Below are positions 6,690 to 15,083 of a stretch of 17,484 nucleotides of DNA, piece by piece. The translations under genes were made by a program, and so were the position numbers. The stretch spans positions 1 through 17,484 of the forward strand of contig CALGCW010000085.1 of NCBI GenBank assembly GCA_937884385.1. Reading direction: 5' to 3'. The DNA is from an uncultured Clostridia bacterium. GTDB taxonomy: Bacteria; Bacillota; Clostridia; Oscillospirales; CAG-272. The first letter of the stretch is position 1. Every line of letters starts with the position of its first letter. The notes under the pieces are model-generated. The model worked only from the letters and a program-made list of their open reading frames with translations. It searched no databases and was not told the origin of the DNA.

Positions 6690-6937
6690 GATATTGGTAA
6701 TCATTACCTTTTGATGAGTCAATATTTAATCTGAAAGAGTCGAACAAATAGTTGTTTTTTGAATTCAAGCGAGCATTTCGAATGCTCGTTATTTTTTTTG
6801 AGAATTTTGAAGAATTTTGGCGAAAAAACAGGTATTATTATATAGGGGGAAATTTTTAGCACAATTCTATATATCAATGTTTGACCAAGCAAGAATGAAA
6901 CAAATTTCAATATCGCCAAAGTATTTTCAGAAAAATG
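6690..6937. other. Intergenic region between Fic gene and XRE unit
   Basis: Together with the flanking terminator and promoter this forms a 338-nt gap (6663-7000). It contains a small palindrome GGTAATCATTACC (6696-6708), a second terminator-like hairpin (6770-6799) and AT-rich sequence. A possible weak minus-strand promoter (TTGTGC, 16 nt, TATAAT) lies near 6834-6861. No ORF with a ribosome site is seen. Confidence 0.45.
6770..6799 (+). terminator. Second terminator-like hairpin in the gap
   Basis: Stem CGAGCATT (6770-6777) / AATGCTCG (6781-6788) with loop TCG, then TTATTTTTTTT. It is oriented for plus-strand transcription. No gene or clear promoter lies between it and the Fic terminator, so it may be a backup terminator, the end of an unseen small RNA, or a relic of a lost gene. 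Confidence 0.65.
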
Positions 6938-6966
6938 TTGCATTTTGACATAAGAAGTGGTACAAT
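6938..6966 (+). promoter_or_regulatory. Sigma-A promoter of XRE/DUF2075 unit
   Basis: -35 TTGCAT (6938-6943), 17-nt spacer, extended -10 TGg-TACAAT (6961-6966). A TTGACA lies 10 nt before the -10, too close to serve with it. Confidence 0.6.
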
Positions 6967-6975
6967 TAGATTGTA
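6961..6975. promoter_or_regulatory. Operator-like inverted repeat on the -10 box
   Basis: Perfect inverted repeat TACAAT-TAG-ATTGTA. The left arm is the -10 box itself, so a bound dimer would block transcription. The first gene of the unit encodes a small HTH repressor, making autorepression likely (inference). Confidence 0.5.
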
Positions 6976-7000
6976 TAAAATTTTATGTTGAGGTGAATTT

Positions 7001-7213
7001 ATGGCTGCAAGTTATAAAAAACTTTTTAAGTTGTTAATTGATCGTGAAATGAAGAGTAAGGATCTCGCTGCAAAGGCGGGGATTAGTCCTACAACGCTCG
7101 CAAAAATGAAAAAAGACGGTGCAACCGTGTCAAGCGACGTGCTTGTTAGAATTTGTACTGCACTTAATTGTACTATGGATGATATTGTTGAGATAATACC
7201 TTGTAAAGATTAA
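7001..7213 (+). CDS. XRE family (Cro/C1-type HTH) transcriptional regulator
   Basis: A 70-residue protein consisting almost wholly of one Cro/CI helix-turn-helix ('KSKDLAAKAGISPTTLAKMK', residues 18-37), then a C-terminal helix ('VLVRICTALNCTMDDIVEII') typical of the short YozG/HTH_26 type. It has GAGGTGA 5 nt before the ATG. It lies 15 nt upstream of the nuclease-helicase gene and is surely co-transcribed. Small XRE proteins at the head of defence or restriction units usually repress their own promoter; the inverted repeat at 6961-6975 is the likely site. There is no ligand or protease domain, so how it would be relieved is unknown. Confidence 0.9.
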   Translation: MAASYKKLFKLLIDREMKSKDLAAKAGISPTTLAKMKKDGATVSSDVLVRICTALNCTMDDIVEIIPCKD

Positions 7214-7228
7214 TTTTGGAGTATTGTT

Positions 7229-9358
7229 ATGAGCCGTTGTTTGTTCAGTAGTAGTTTTAAAGAATTTATGAATTATGAAGATAATTTAATATTTGGAGAG
7301 TTGTGTGATAAATATCACGGTGAAGCGCTTACTACAACAAGAGAAGCGTGGAAGGGCGAAATATCCATTATGAAAAATGTTTTGCGCAATTATTGCGACA
7401 CAGACGGACTAATTATTTTCGAATATGATATTCCTCGACTTGGTAAAAAAATAGATGTAGTTTTGCTTTTTGATGGAATTGTATTCTGTGTAGAGTTTAA
7501 GGTGGGTGAGTCCAAAATATTAGAGACAGATGTAGACCAAGTACTTGACTATGCACTTGATTTGAAGAATTTTCACAAGTTTAGCGAAGATAGACTTATT
7601 GTGCCTATTCTTGTAGCAACTAATTATCGTAATTCTTCAACCGATATTAAAATGTCTATTTATGACGATAGAGTGGTAAATCCTCTTGTTACTGGTAAAG
7701 CAGGTCTTGCAAATTTAGTTACAGAAGTATTAAATAAATTTCCTAACGAAACTCCAGTTAATCCGAACTGGATTATCAGCCCCTATGCTCCCACTCCTAC
7801 AATTATCGAGGCTGCAAAGGCGCTGTATGAGAATCATTCTGTAGAGAATATCACTCGCCACGAGGCTGACAAGGTTACTACCGATAGAACTATAGCATAC
7901 ATATTAGATGTAATTCAAAAGAGCAAGGAAAATCAGCAAAAGAGCATTTGCTTTGTAACCGGAGTTCCTGGTGCTGGTAAGACCTTGGTTGGACTTGATG
8001 TTGCAATCAAGCAGACATACCAGGGCAACGACAACCCTGTTGAGGATGAGGGTGCTGTTTACCTTTCTGGAAACGGTCCTCTCGTTGCAGTATTGACAGA
8101 GGCACTTGCACAGGATAACTACAAAAAGTGTAGAGAAAATGGTAAGAAAAAGAAAATGACCGACTCTCGTCGTGAGGTTAGCAAGTCTATTCAGATAATT
8201 CACCGTTATCGTGATAATATGTTGGCGAAAATCAAGAATCCAGTTGAAAATGGTGTTCTTGAAATAGATCCAGAAAAGGCCGTAAAAATGGAGAAGGCTG
8301 GTTTCGGCGAGGTTGAGCACGTAGCTATTTTCGACGAGGCACAGCGCTCTTGGACTCACAAGAGAATTGCTGACTACTTAAAGCGTGGTGGAACTTACGG
8401 CAATAAACTGAAAGTTCCTAACTTCCCGGTGTCCGAAGCGGCATTTCTCATTTGGTCTCTTGACCAGCGTGAGGACTGGGCCACAATAGTTTGCCTTGTT
8501 GGTGGCGGTCAGGAGATCAATACGGGCGAAGCCGGCATTTCTGAGTGGATAAATGCACTGAATGAGCAGTTCCCACATTGGAATGTTTACATTTCTCCTA
8601 AGCTCACTGATCCAGAATACGCAGAGGGCAGAGTTAACGAGCTCCTTAAAGATAACAAGAATGTTACCTATGCAGAAAGCCTGCACTTGGGCGTATCTTT
8701 GCGTTCTTTCAGAGCAGAAAAACTGTCCGCTTTTGTTCACGCATTGCTTTCGTTTGACGATAACGCTTCGACGCTTTACAACGAAATCAAGGAGAAGTAT
8801 CCTATTGTTCTGACAAGGGATATGAACAAGGCGAGAAGGTGGCTTCACGACAAGGTTCGTGGTACGGAGCGCACCGGTGTTTTGGTGACAAAGGAATCCG
8901 CGCGATTCAAACCGTTGGCAGTACATATATTGCCCGCAGGAGACGAAAACGCTGTGCATTGGTTCCTTGATGATAAAGCTGATGTAAGATCTTCGAATTA
9001 TCTTGAAGATGCAGCTACCGAGATTCAGGTTCAAGGATTGGAGCTTGATTACACCTGTGTTCTTTGGGATGCTGATATGAGATGCGAAGGAGGCAAATGG
9101 AGCTTCCATAGATTCAATGGTCAGACGAAATGGACCGAGCAAAAATGCGACACCGAAAGCAAGCAAGAGCTTATGAAATATATGCTTAACGCATATCGTG
9201 TTCTTCTTACTCGTGCGAGATCAGGAATGGTTATTTGCGTCCCTGCAGGAAATCCCAATAAGACACTCAATGATTTCTGGGAGGATAGTACACGTTTGCC
9301 CGAATTTTATGATGGTACTTACGAATATTTGAAGAGTTTAGGAATTGAAGAAATATGA
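7229..9358 (+). CDS. DUF2075-type nuclease-helicase fusion (Schlafen-like SF1 ATPase)
   Basis: A 709-residue protein. The N-terminal part (1-175) has a PD-(D/E)XK nuclease signature: Asp76 ('KKIDVVLLF') and Glu89-x-Lys91 ('FCVEFKVGE'). After a linker at 180-190 ('NPNWIISPYAPTPT') comes the DUF2075 helicase core: Walker A GVPGAGKT (245-252), Walker B IFDEAQ (367-372), motif III-like VGGGQEINTGE (424-434), 'TEIQVQGLELD' (597-607) and motif VI 'NAYRVLLTRAR' (654-664). It likely uses ATP to move on DNA or RNA and cuts nucleic acid through the N-terminal domain. A GGAG site precedes the ATG, and the gene overlaps the Nudix gene by 4 bp. Composition shifts from about 27% GC in sampled lines of the nuclease part to 43-48% in the helicase part. 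A defence role is inferred. Confidence 0.88.
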   Translation: MSRCLFSSSFKEFMNYEDNLIFGELCDKYHGEALTTTREAWKGEISIMKNVLRNYCDTDGLIIFEYDIPRLGKKIDVVLLFDGIVFCVEFKVGESKILETDVDQVLDYALDLKNFHKFSEDRLIVPILVATNYRNSSTDIKMSIYDDRVVNPLVTGKAGLANLVTEVLNKFPNETPVNPNWIISPYAPTPTIIEAAKALYENHSVENITRHEADKVTTDRTIAYILDVIQKSKENQQKSICFVTGVPGAGKTLVGLDVAIKQTYQGNDNPVEDEGAVYLSGNGPLVAVLTEALAQDNYKKCRENGKKKKMTDSRREVSKSIQIIHRYRDNMLAKIKNPVENGVLEIDPEKAVKMEKAGFGEVEHVAIFDEAQRSWTHKRIADYLKRGGTYGNKLKVPNFPVSEAAFLIWSLDQREDWATIVCLVGGGQEINTGEAGISEWINALNEQFPHWNVYISPKLTDPEYAEGRVNELLKDNKNVTYAESLHLGVSLRSFRAEKLSAFVHALLSFDDNASTLYNEIKEKYPIVLTRDMNKARRWLHDKVRGTERTGVLVTKESARFKPLAVHILPAGDENAVHWFLDDKADVRSSNYLEDAATEIQVQGLELDYTCVLWDADMRCEGGKWSFHRFNGQTKWTEQKCDTESKQELMKYMLNAYRVLLTRARSGMVICVPAGNPNKTLNDFWEDSTRLPEFYDGTYEYLKSLGIEEI

Positions 9359-9747
9359 AAACTACAGAAGTAGTGGCTGCACTTGTGTGGCGAGATAATA
9401 AATTCATGATATGCCAACGTCCTGCGCACAAGGCGAGAGGGCTTTTGTGGGAGTTTGTTGGCGGCAAGGTCGAGCGGGGAGAAACGAAAGAGCAAGCCCT
9501 TATCCGAGAGTGCAGAGAAGAGCTTGCAGTGACAATTTCGGTTGGCAACGTATTTATGGACGTAACGCACGAATACCCCGACTTGACGGTGCATTTGACA
9601 TTGTTCAATGCAAGCATATCCGAAGGCGAGCCGCAAAAGTTGGAGCACAACGATATAAAATGGATAACCCCGAGCGAAATTCCAAACTACGAATTCTGCC
9701 CAGCAGATGTGGAGATTTTAGAAAAAATCAAGTTAAAATATAGTTAA
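9355..9747 (+). CDS. Nudix hydrolase (MutT/8-oxo-dGTP diphosphatase-like)
   Basis: A 130-residue protein with a full Nudix box: Gly37, Glu43, Arg51-Glu52 and Glu55-Glu56-Leu (pattern G-x5-E-x7-RE-x2-EEL). The usual Gly after EEL is Ala58. The N-terminus 'VVAALVWRDNKFMICQRP' and 'GLLWEFVGGKVE' are typical of MutT-like (d)NTP pyrophosphohydrolases, which hydrolyse damaged or modified nucleoside triphosphates to monophosphates using Mg2+. Its start overlaps the stop of the DUF2075 gene (ATGA), so translation is coupled and the two products probably act together. In this setting it may cleanse or deplete nucleotides during phage infection; that is inference. The exact substrate cannot be read from the sequence. 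Confidence 0.92.
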   Translation: MKTTEVVAALVWRDNKFMICQRPAHKARGLLWEFVGGKVERGETKEQALIRECREELAVTISVGNVFMDVTHEYPDLTVHLTLFNASISEGEPQKLEHNDIKWITPSEIPNYEFCPADVEILEKIKLKYS

Positions 9748-9774
9748 TAACAACACTATGGAAAGGAGGTCGTA

Positions 9775-12700
9775 ATGGATATTTTAAATAATATTTGCAA
9801 AGCAATTAAAGAAGCAAAGTGGCTTGAAATTACTTATCAAAACAAGCAAAGTGAAACCACATCATATTGGATTGCAATTAAAGACATAGACCCCGAAACA
9901 AGAAAATTCAAGGTTGTTATGTTCAACAGCAGCAAATCTATGAATGCTATTGAAACTTTAATTGAATTTAATAGGATCAAGAGTGCTAACATTTTGAATT
10001 TTTGCACCTATGATGGCGCGGATAAACTTGCTGACAAGATAGAAGCTAATCTTGACAAATTTCAATGGATGAATTATGACCGATTTAACCATAATGTATT
10101 GAACTACTATGTAGAGTGTAATACTCTTGATGGTGATCCCAGTCAAAAAGACTATGCATTAATTGATGGAATAGATCAAGACGTTTTGAGAAAAAACAAG
10201 TCATATAAGCTTAATGATGAGCAAATAGAACAAATTATTAAGAAGATATATCACTATGATATTAAAAAAGCATCTAATTCTCATTATTTATTAGTAATTA
10301 ACTGTTTTTCTATAGATTACGGTAAAAGCAAATATGTAATGGCTTATTACAACATTTCTTTTGATCCAAGCAAGAAGTCATTAGTGTTAGATAAACGAGT
10401 TAATTTTAACAAATCGTTTTTGGTAGAAGGCAGAAAGCATTCATTATTTAACTATGTGAATATGGATGTCGATAAATTTATCGAAACTTTTGAAGAAAAC
10501 TATCGAGAATATAAAGAAATAATCAGAGAAAACCTTAAATATGGTGAACAAATAAATACACGTCCTGAAATGATGATTTTACAACGAGAGACCACTGTAA
10601 AATTAGAGGATACTTATAGTGTGATTGAATCAAAGTATGAAAACAATGAGCTGCCAGTGCCACTCAAGTCATTCTTTGGTAACATAAGTAAGAGAAATAA
10701 CATTAGAAGAAAAGAACCATCATTGATTATTTATGATAGAAGAATCAATATTAACCAAATGAGAGTTCTTTATAATGCTATGAAATATCCTGTTACATAT
10801 GTGCAGGGACCTCCCGGAACGGGTAAAACACAAACTATCATTAATGTTGTTTTGAGTGCTTTTTATAACAATAAAACAATGTTGATTTGCTCTTCAAACA
10901 ACAAGCCAGTTGATGGAATAGTTGAGAAACTTAAGTTCTCATATAGGGGAGAAACTATCAATTTCCCATACTTGAGACTGGGAAATATCGAGGATGTAAA
11001 GAAAGCCACCTTGAGAATACTCGAAGTGTACAACTATATAATGGGGACGTCAAAACAAGCAAGAGAAGATATGCTTGAAAAAATAAAGGTGTCCTCGGAT
11101 AATAAAAACGAAAAGCTTATTGGACTACTTAATATTCAAGAAAAGAGAGTTGAAATAGAAAACTATCTCGAAAATGCGCAGAGATTTATAGATTCTCTTG
11201 CTGATAGTGATAGTAGAATTATTGACGTTCTTAAAAAGAGAGTAATCGAATTAAAGAATGAACTTCGCAAATTGCCTGAGATTAGTAACGATGAAGTTAC
11301 TTCGTTGTTTATCCCTCTTCAAGAAAACTATCAACTTTCAAAGTTCTTGTTCTTTAAGTCATTGCAATATATTGAAAAATTAAAGAGAGATAAATATAAA
11401 CCACTCATTAATATTTGCTCGATCAAAGATGACGAAGAACGAGCAGGAGAATTCAATTCGTGGATTCAAAATGATGATAATATGAAAATGCTTTCTGAAG
11501 CATTTCCTGTTATTTTCTCTACTAATATTTCTTCTCGAAGATTGGGCACACCCAACTTTATGTTTGACTTGGTGATTATGGATGAAGCAGGTCAATGTAA
11601 TGTAGCTACGGCATTGATTCCTATCGCAAGGGCAAATTCTTTGCTGTTAGTTGGCGACCCCAACCAATTAAAACCAGTTATTATTTTGGAAGATCATACT
11701 AATAGGGATTTGATGGCAAAATACAATGTGCCTGCAAAATATAACTATAAGAACCACTCTATTTTGGACGTTATGTTGGAAAATGACAACATTTCAAAAT
11801 ACATATTGCTCAAATACCATTATAGATGTGGAAAAAAGATAATTGATTTTTCGAACCAAAGATATTACAACAATTCCTTAAACCTTTCTGCAGTTAGTAG
11901 TATAGGTGAGTTGGAATTGATGGATATCAAGAATAAAAATGTTAAACAAAAAAATGAAGCTTTTGAAGAAGCTGCAGGAATAGTTGATTACATTGAGAGA
12001 AACAAGTTGACGGATGTGTTCATTATAACTCCTTTTGTTAATCAAAAAGAATTGATCACTAAGTTGTTGAAACAAAAAGGTATAGAAGGAGTAGGCTGTG
12101 GAACTGTTCACTCAGCTCAAGGCGCAGAAAAAGACACTATCATCTTGTCAACTGCTTTGTCTACTAAAACAAGCAGAAAAACATTCGAATGGCTAAAAAA
12201 TAATCAGGAACTTCTAAACGTAGCTGTAACCAGAGCTAAGAACAAGCTTATCATAGCTGCAGATACTGATGTGTTGAATGCATTATCCAATGATAAGAAG
12301 GATGACTTGTATCACTTGGTTGAATACGTTAAGCACAATGGTGATATATCAGTTCCACATAACGAATTGTCCACTATCGAAATAGGTAGTTCAAACGGTA
12401 GCCAAGCAGAAGATGAGTTCTATAAAACTATTTCTCACTTCTGTTCTTGTCATAAAACATTTGAAGCAGAGAGAAATGTAAAGCTCAGTAAACTATTCAA
12501 AGGAGAGCCTGAGTTCGCAAATTCCAATAAAGAATTTGACTTGGTTTTATACGAAACAAAGTTCTTTACTAAAAAGCCAAGCATAGTGTTTGAAATTAAC
12601 GGTGGTGAGCATTTCGGTATTCTTGATAGAGAACGTTCCGATAGAGCTAAAGTAGAGATTTGTAAGAAAAAAGGAATTAAAATAATATTTATTCCAAATT

Positions 12701-12789
12701 CATTCGTGAAGAATTATGAGTACATTGTGGATATTATTATTTCATCTAAAAATGCAGATATTCCAATTCAGCAGACTTTGTTTGATTAG
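9775..12789 (+). CDS. SF1 (UPF1-like) helicase with WYL-like N-terminus and C-terminal nuclease
   Basis: A 1004-residue protein. Residues 5-75 ('AIKEAKWLEITYQNK', 'YWIAIKDIDP') resemble a WYL-type beta fold, a possible ligand sensor. The SF1 core has Walker A GPPGTGKT (345-352), a long charged helical insert (about 420-545), motif II MDEAGQ (602-607), motif III GDPNQLKP (627-634), motif IV 'LKYHYRC' (679-685), 'GTVHSAQGAEKD' (776-787) and motif VI 'NVAVTRAKN' (815-823). The C-terminus (880-985) looks like a DUF2726/Vsr-type endonuclease: Asp922, 'FEINGGEHF' with Glu940 and His946, and 'KKKGIKIIFIP'. The third catalytic position is Asn942 rather than Lys or Asp. AAAGGAGG lies 7 nt before the ATG, 27 nt after the Nudix gene. 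The gene is strikingly AT-rich, suggesting separate acquisition. It is likely a DNA-acting defence ATPase (inference). Confidence 0.85.
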   Translation: MDILNNICKAIKEAKWLEITYQNKQSETTSYWIAIKDIDPETRKFKVVMFNSSKSMNAIETLIEFNRIKSANILNFCTYDGADKLADKIEANLDKFQWMNYDRFNHNVLNYYVECNTLDGDPSQKDYALIDGIDQDVLRKNKSYKLNDEQIEQIIKKIYHYDIKKASNSHYLLVINCFSIDYGKSKYVMAYYNISFDPSKKSLVLDKRVNFNKSFLVEGRKHSLFNYVNMDVDKFIETFEENYREYKEIIRENLKYGEQINTRPEMMILQRETTVKLEDTYSVIESKYENNELPVPLKSFFGNISKRNNIRRKEPSLIIYDRRININQMRVLYNAMKYPVTYVQGPPGTGKTQTIINVVLSAFYNNKTMLICSSNNKPVDGIVEKLKFSYRGETINFPYLRLGNIEDVKKATLRILEVYNYIMGTSKQAREDMLEKIKVSSDNKNEKLIGLLNIQEKRVEIENYLENAQRFIDSLADSDSRIIDVLKKRVIELKNELRKLPEISNDEVTSLFIPLQENYQLSKFLFFKSLQYIEKLKRDKYKPLINICSIKDDEERAGEFNSWIQNDDNMKMLSEAFPVIFSTNISSRRLGTPNFMFDLVIMDEAGQCNVATALIPIARANSLLLVGDPNQLKPVIILEDHTNRDLMAKYNVPAKYNYKNHSILDVMLENDNISKYILLKYHYRCGKKIIDFSNQRYYNNSLNLSAVSSIGELELMDIKNKNVKQKNEAFEEAAGIVDYIERNKLTDVFIITPFVNQKELITKLLKQKGIEGVGCGTVHSAQGAEKDTIILSTALSTKTSRKTFEWLKNNQELLNVAVTRAKNKLIIAADTDVLNALSNDKKDDLYHLVEYVKHNGDISVPHNELSTIEIGSSNGSQAEDEFYKTISHFCSCHKTFEAERNVKLSKLFKGEPEFANSNKEFDLVLYETKFFTKKPSIVFEINGGEHFGILDRERSDRAKVEICKKKGIKIIFIPNSFVKNYEYIVDIIISSKNADIPIQQTLFD

Positions 12790-12853
12790 TCTGAGTTCTT
12801 ATATGATTTTTATATTGGTCAAATAAAGTGATATTAGTGTTAAGGAGTAAATT
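12790..12853. other. 64-nt spacer between helicase and GmrSD-like gene
   Basis: AT-rich, with no terminator hairpin and no convincing promoter. It ends in AAGGAG (12842-12847), 6 nt before the ATG at 12854. Read-through from the upstream genes is expected. Confidence 0.5.
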
Positions 12854-14674
12854 ATGAAGAAGATTGATGGATCACCGAAAAATCTAAAACAGCTGTTACA
12901 GAATACAAAATACTCGATTCATTATTATCAGAGAGAGTATATGTGGCAGAAAAAGCATATCGAGGAACTGATTGATGACTTGACATCGGAGTTTTTGGAT
13001 AATTATAAAGTTGGAGATGCGCGTCAGGCGGTTGCTGATTATGGTGCGTATTTCATGGGTTCAATTGTTTTGGCAGGTAGAGAAAATGCAATTATTGATG
13101 GACAACAGCGTTTTTCATCTTTAACTTTGTTATTAATATACCTTAACAATCGACTTAAGAAAATTGGTCAAAGCTATAACATGATTGAAACTATGATTTT
13201 CTCTGAGTCCTTCGGAACAAAATCATTCAATATCAATGTTGAGGAGCGCCAAGAGTGCATGGAAGCGATCTTCAACAATAAGGATTTTGATACGACCGGT
13301 TACGGAGAATCTGTAAAAAATCTCTATGGTCGCTACACAGATATTGAGAGCATATTCCCGGAGGATATAACGGATGAGATGCTTCTTCATTTCTGCGATT
13401 GGCTTGCCGAGAAGGTGTTCTTTATTGAAATTGTAGCAACTACTGAACAAGATGCACACAAAGTTTTCGTTACGATGAATGATAGAGGACTCAGCCTTAC
13501 ATCAACGGAAATGTTGAAGGGATATCTGCTTTCAGAAATCAAGAACGACAGCTCTCGTGAGAAAATGAATGACTTGTGGAAGGATAAAGTTCTTGCTCTG
13601 AAGAAAGACGATGATAAGGGGGATGAAACCTTTATCAAGGCATGGCTTAGAGCTCATTACGCTGAAACTATTCGTGAAACCAAAGCAGGTGCAATCAATA
13701 AAGATTTTGACCTTATCGGTGGCTCTTTCCATAAGTGGGTGAGAGATGAACGCGAAAAGGTAGGTCTTGATACATCGGAGGACTTTGAACTCTTCATCAA
13801 AAAGTTTGCAAAGTTCGCTGAGGTGTACCAAAAGATCAGGGGAGCGGAAACAATTTTCTCTGAAGAAACCAAATACGTATATTATAACGCCCAAGTATAC
13901 TTTACCTTGCAGCCACAGTTGCTTTTAGCACCGATTTGCTATGAGGATTCTTGGCCTGTTATCATTGAAAAGATTAATCTGACAGCTCGATTTATTGATA
14001 TCTTGATTGTATCAAGAGTAACCAACTATCGTTCTGTAGATTATAGTACGATTAAGAATTACGTATTTAATGTAACTAAGGATATTCGACTTTGCGATAT
14101 TCCTACACTCAAGAAAAAGCTTCAGCAGCATTACGATAACTTGGAATTCAAGCCTGAAGAAATGCTCCCTGACTTTGGACTTAATACCTTTACGAAAAAG
14201 TATATTAAGAACATCTTGGCGCGTGTTACAAGTTACATAGAAGAAAATACCGGCGTAGCTTCTAACTACTGCAACTATATGAATATTCAAACTAAGAATC
14301 CGTTTGAGATAGAGCATATTATTACCAATCACTATGAGTGGTTTACAAGTGAATATGCTGATCAGGAGGATTTTAGACGTTGGAGAAACAGCATAGGTGC
14401 GCTCTTGTTATTACATAAGAGCATTAATGCAAGTTTGAACGATGCAAGATATGATTATAAGTTAAGCAAGTATTGTTCTAACGAAGGCAACATATATACG
14501 GAGAGCTTGGGTGATCTCGCATATCAGAACAACCCAAAGTTCAAGCAGTTTATTGCTGATAATCATCTTGACTTCAAACCATACGAACAATTTGGAAAGA
14601 GTGAAATTTCAGAACGTGTTTCGCTTTTGGTGCAGCTCGTTAGGCTGGTTTGGAATGATGAGATGTTTAAGTGA
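12854..14674 (+). CDS. GmrSD-like protein (DUF262 + DUF1524), type IV restriction endonuclease family
   Basis: A 606-residue single-chain protein. The N-terminus holds the DUF262 (GmrS-like, ParB/Srx-fold NTPase) signature 'IIDGQQRFSSL' (80-90), preceded by 'YSIHYYQREYMWQ', and 'VFVTMNDRGLSLTSTEMLKG' (204-223). The C-terminus holds the DUF1524 (GmrD-like HNH) pattern: 'FEIEHII' with His488, 'RNSIGALLLLHKSINASLND' (511-530) with Asn525, and Lys536. In E. coli CT596 GmrSD, the two parts form an NTP-dependent enzyme that cuts glucosylated hydroxymethylcytosine DNA. Here the same two parts are fused. The preferred DNA modification cannot be predicted. It follows the helicase gene by 64 nt and precedes the TipAS gene by 16 nt, fitting a defence cluster. 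Confidence 0.88.
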   Translation: MKKIDGSPKNLKQLLQNTKYSIHYYQREYMWQKKHIEELIDDLTSEFLDNYKVGDARQAVADYGAYFMGSIVLAGRENAIIDGQQRFSSLTLLLIYLNNRLKKIGQSYNMIETMIFSESFGTKSFNINVEERQECMEAIFNNKDFDTTGYGESVKNLYGRYTDIESIFPEDITDEMLLHFCDWLAEKVFFIEIVATTEQDAHKVFVTMNDRGLSLTSTEMLKGYLLSEIKNDSSREKMNDLWKDKVLALKKDDDKGDETFIKAWLRAHYAETIRETKAGAINKDFDLIGGSFHKWVRDEREKVGLDTSEDFELFIKKFAKFAEVYQKIRGAETIFSEETKYVYYNAQVYFTLQPQLLLAPICYEDSWPVIIEKINLTARFIDILIVSRVTNYRSVDYSTIKNYVFNVTKDIRLCDIPTLKKKLQQHYDNLEFKPEEMLPDFGLNTFTKKYIKNILARVTSYIEENTGVASNYCNYMNIQTKNPFEIEHIITNHYEWFTSEYADQEDFRRWRNSIGALLLLHKSINASLNDARYDYKLSKYCSNEGNIYTESLGDLAYQNNPKFKQFIADNHLDFKPYEQFGKSEISERVSLLVQLVRLVWNDEMFK

Positions 14675-14690
14675 TCGAGGATAGGATACA

Positions 14691-15083
14691 ATGAATAAAG
14701 ATAACTATTCAGCTGAAGCTCGCGAACGCTGGGGAGATACCTCGGCGTATCGCGAGCATCAAGAAAAAACAAAGCATTATACAAAAGAGAAGTGGGCAGA
14801 GGCGAATGACGGCTTGATGGCGATTTTTGCCGAGTTTGCTGCGTGCAAAAACGGTGGATTGAGTCCCGATTCTGCCGAGGCGCAATTGCTGGTTGCAAAG
14901 CTTCAGGCGCACATCACGGAGAACTACTACACCTGCACAGACGAGATTCTCGCAGGGCTGGGAAAGATGTACGTTGCCGATGAGCGATTCGAGAAGAATA
15001 TCGACAAGTATGGAGAGGGAACTGCCGAGTTTGCAGCGGAGGCAATCAGCCAATTTATGAAAACCATCGAGGTACATCAATGA
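14691..15083 (+). CDS. Stand-alone TipAS antibiotic-recognition domain protein
   Basis: A 130-residue, helical protein matching the TipAS domain: 'RERWGDTSAYREHQEKTKHY' (11-30), 'SPDSAEAQLLVAKLQAHI' (58-75), 'YYTCTDEILAGLGKMYVADE' (79-98) and the 'IDKYGEGTAEF' end. TipAS is the ligand-binding domain of the MerR-family regulator TipAL and of AlbA-type proteins; it binds thiopeptides and other drug-like molecules. Here no MerR DNA-binding domain is present, so the protein is either a drug sequestrator or a sensor acting on a partner. A weak AGGAT site precedes the ATG. The stop codon overlaps the ATG of the nuclease gene (ATGA), a strong hint of functional coupling. Its base composition looks higher in GC than the upstream helicase. 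Confidence 0.85.
   Translation: MNKDNYSAEARERWGDTSAYREHQEKTKHYTKEKWAEANDGLMAIFAEFAACKNGGLSPDSAEAQLLVAKLQAHITENYYTCTDEILAGLGKMYVADERFEKNIDKYGEGTAEFAAEAISQFMKTIEVHQ

Noticed and set aside
5775..7213. Fic plus XRE as a toxin-antitoxin pair
   Set aside because: They are separated by two terminators and 338 nt, and the Fic protein carries its own inhibitory motif.
8378..9166. 262-codon minus-strand frame
   Set aside because: It lies entirely antisense within the DUF2075 gene, whose helicase motifs are intact; no ribosome site or family resemblance.
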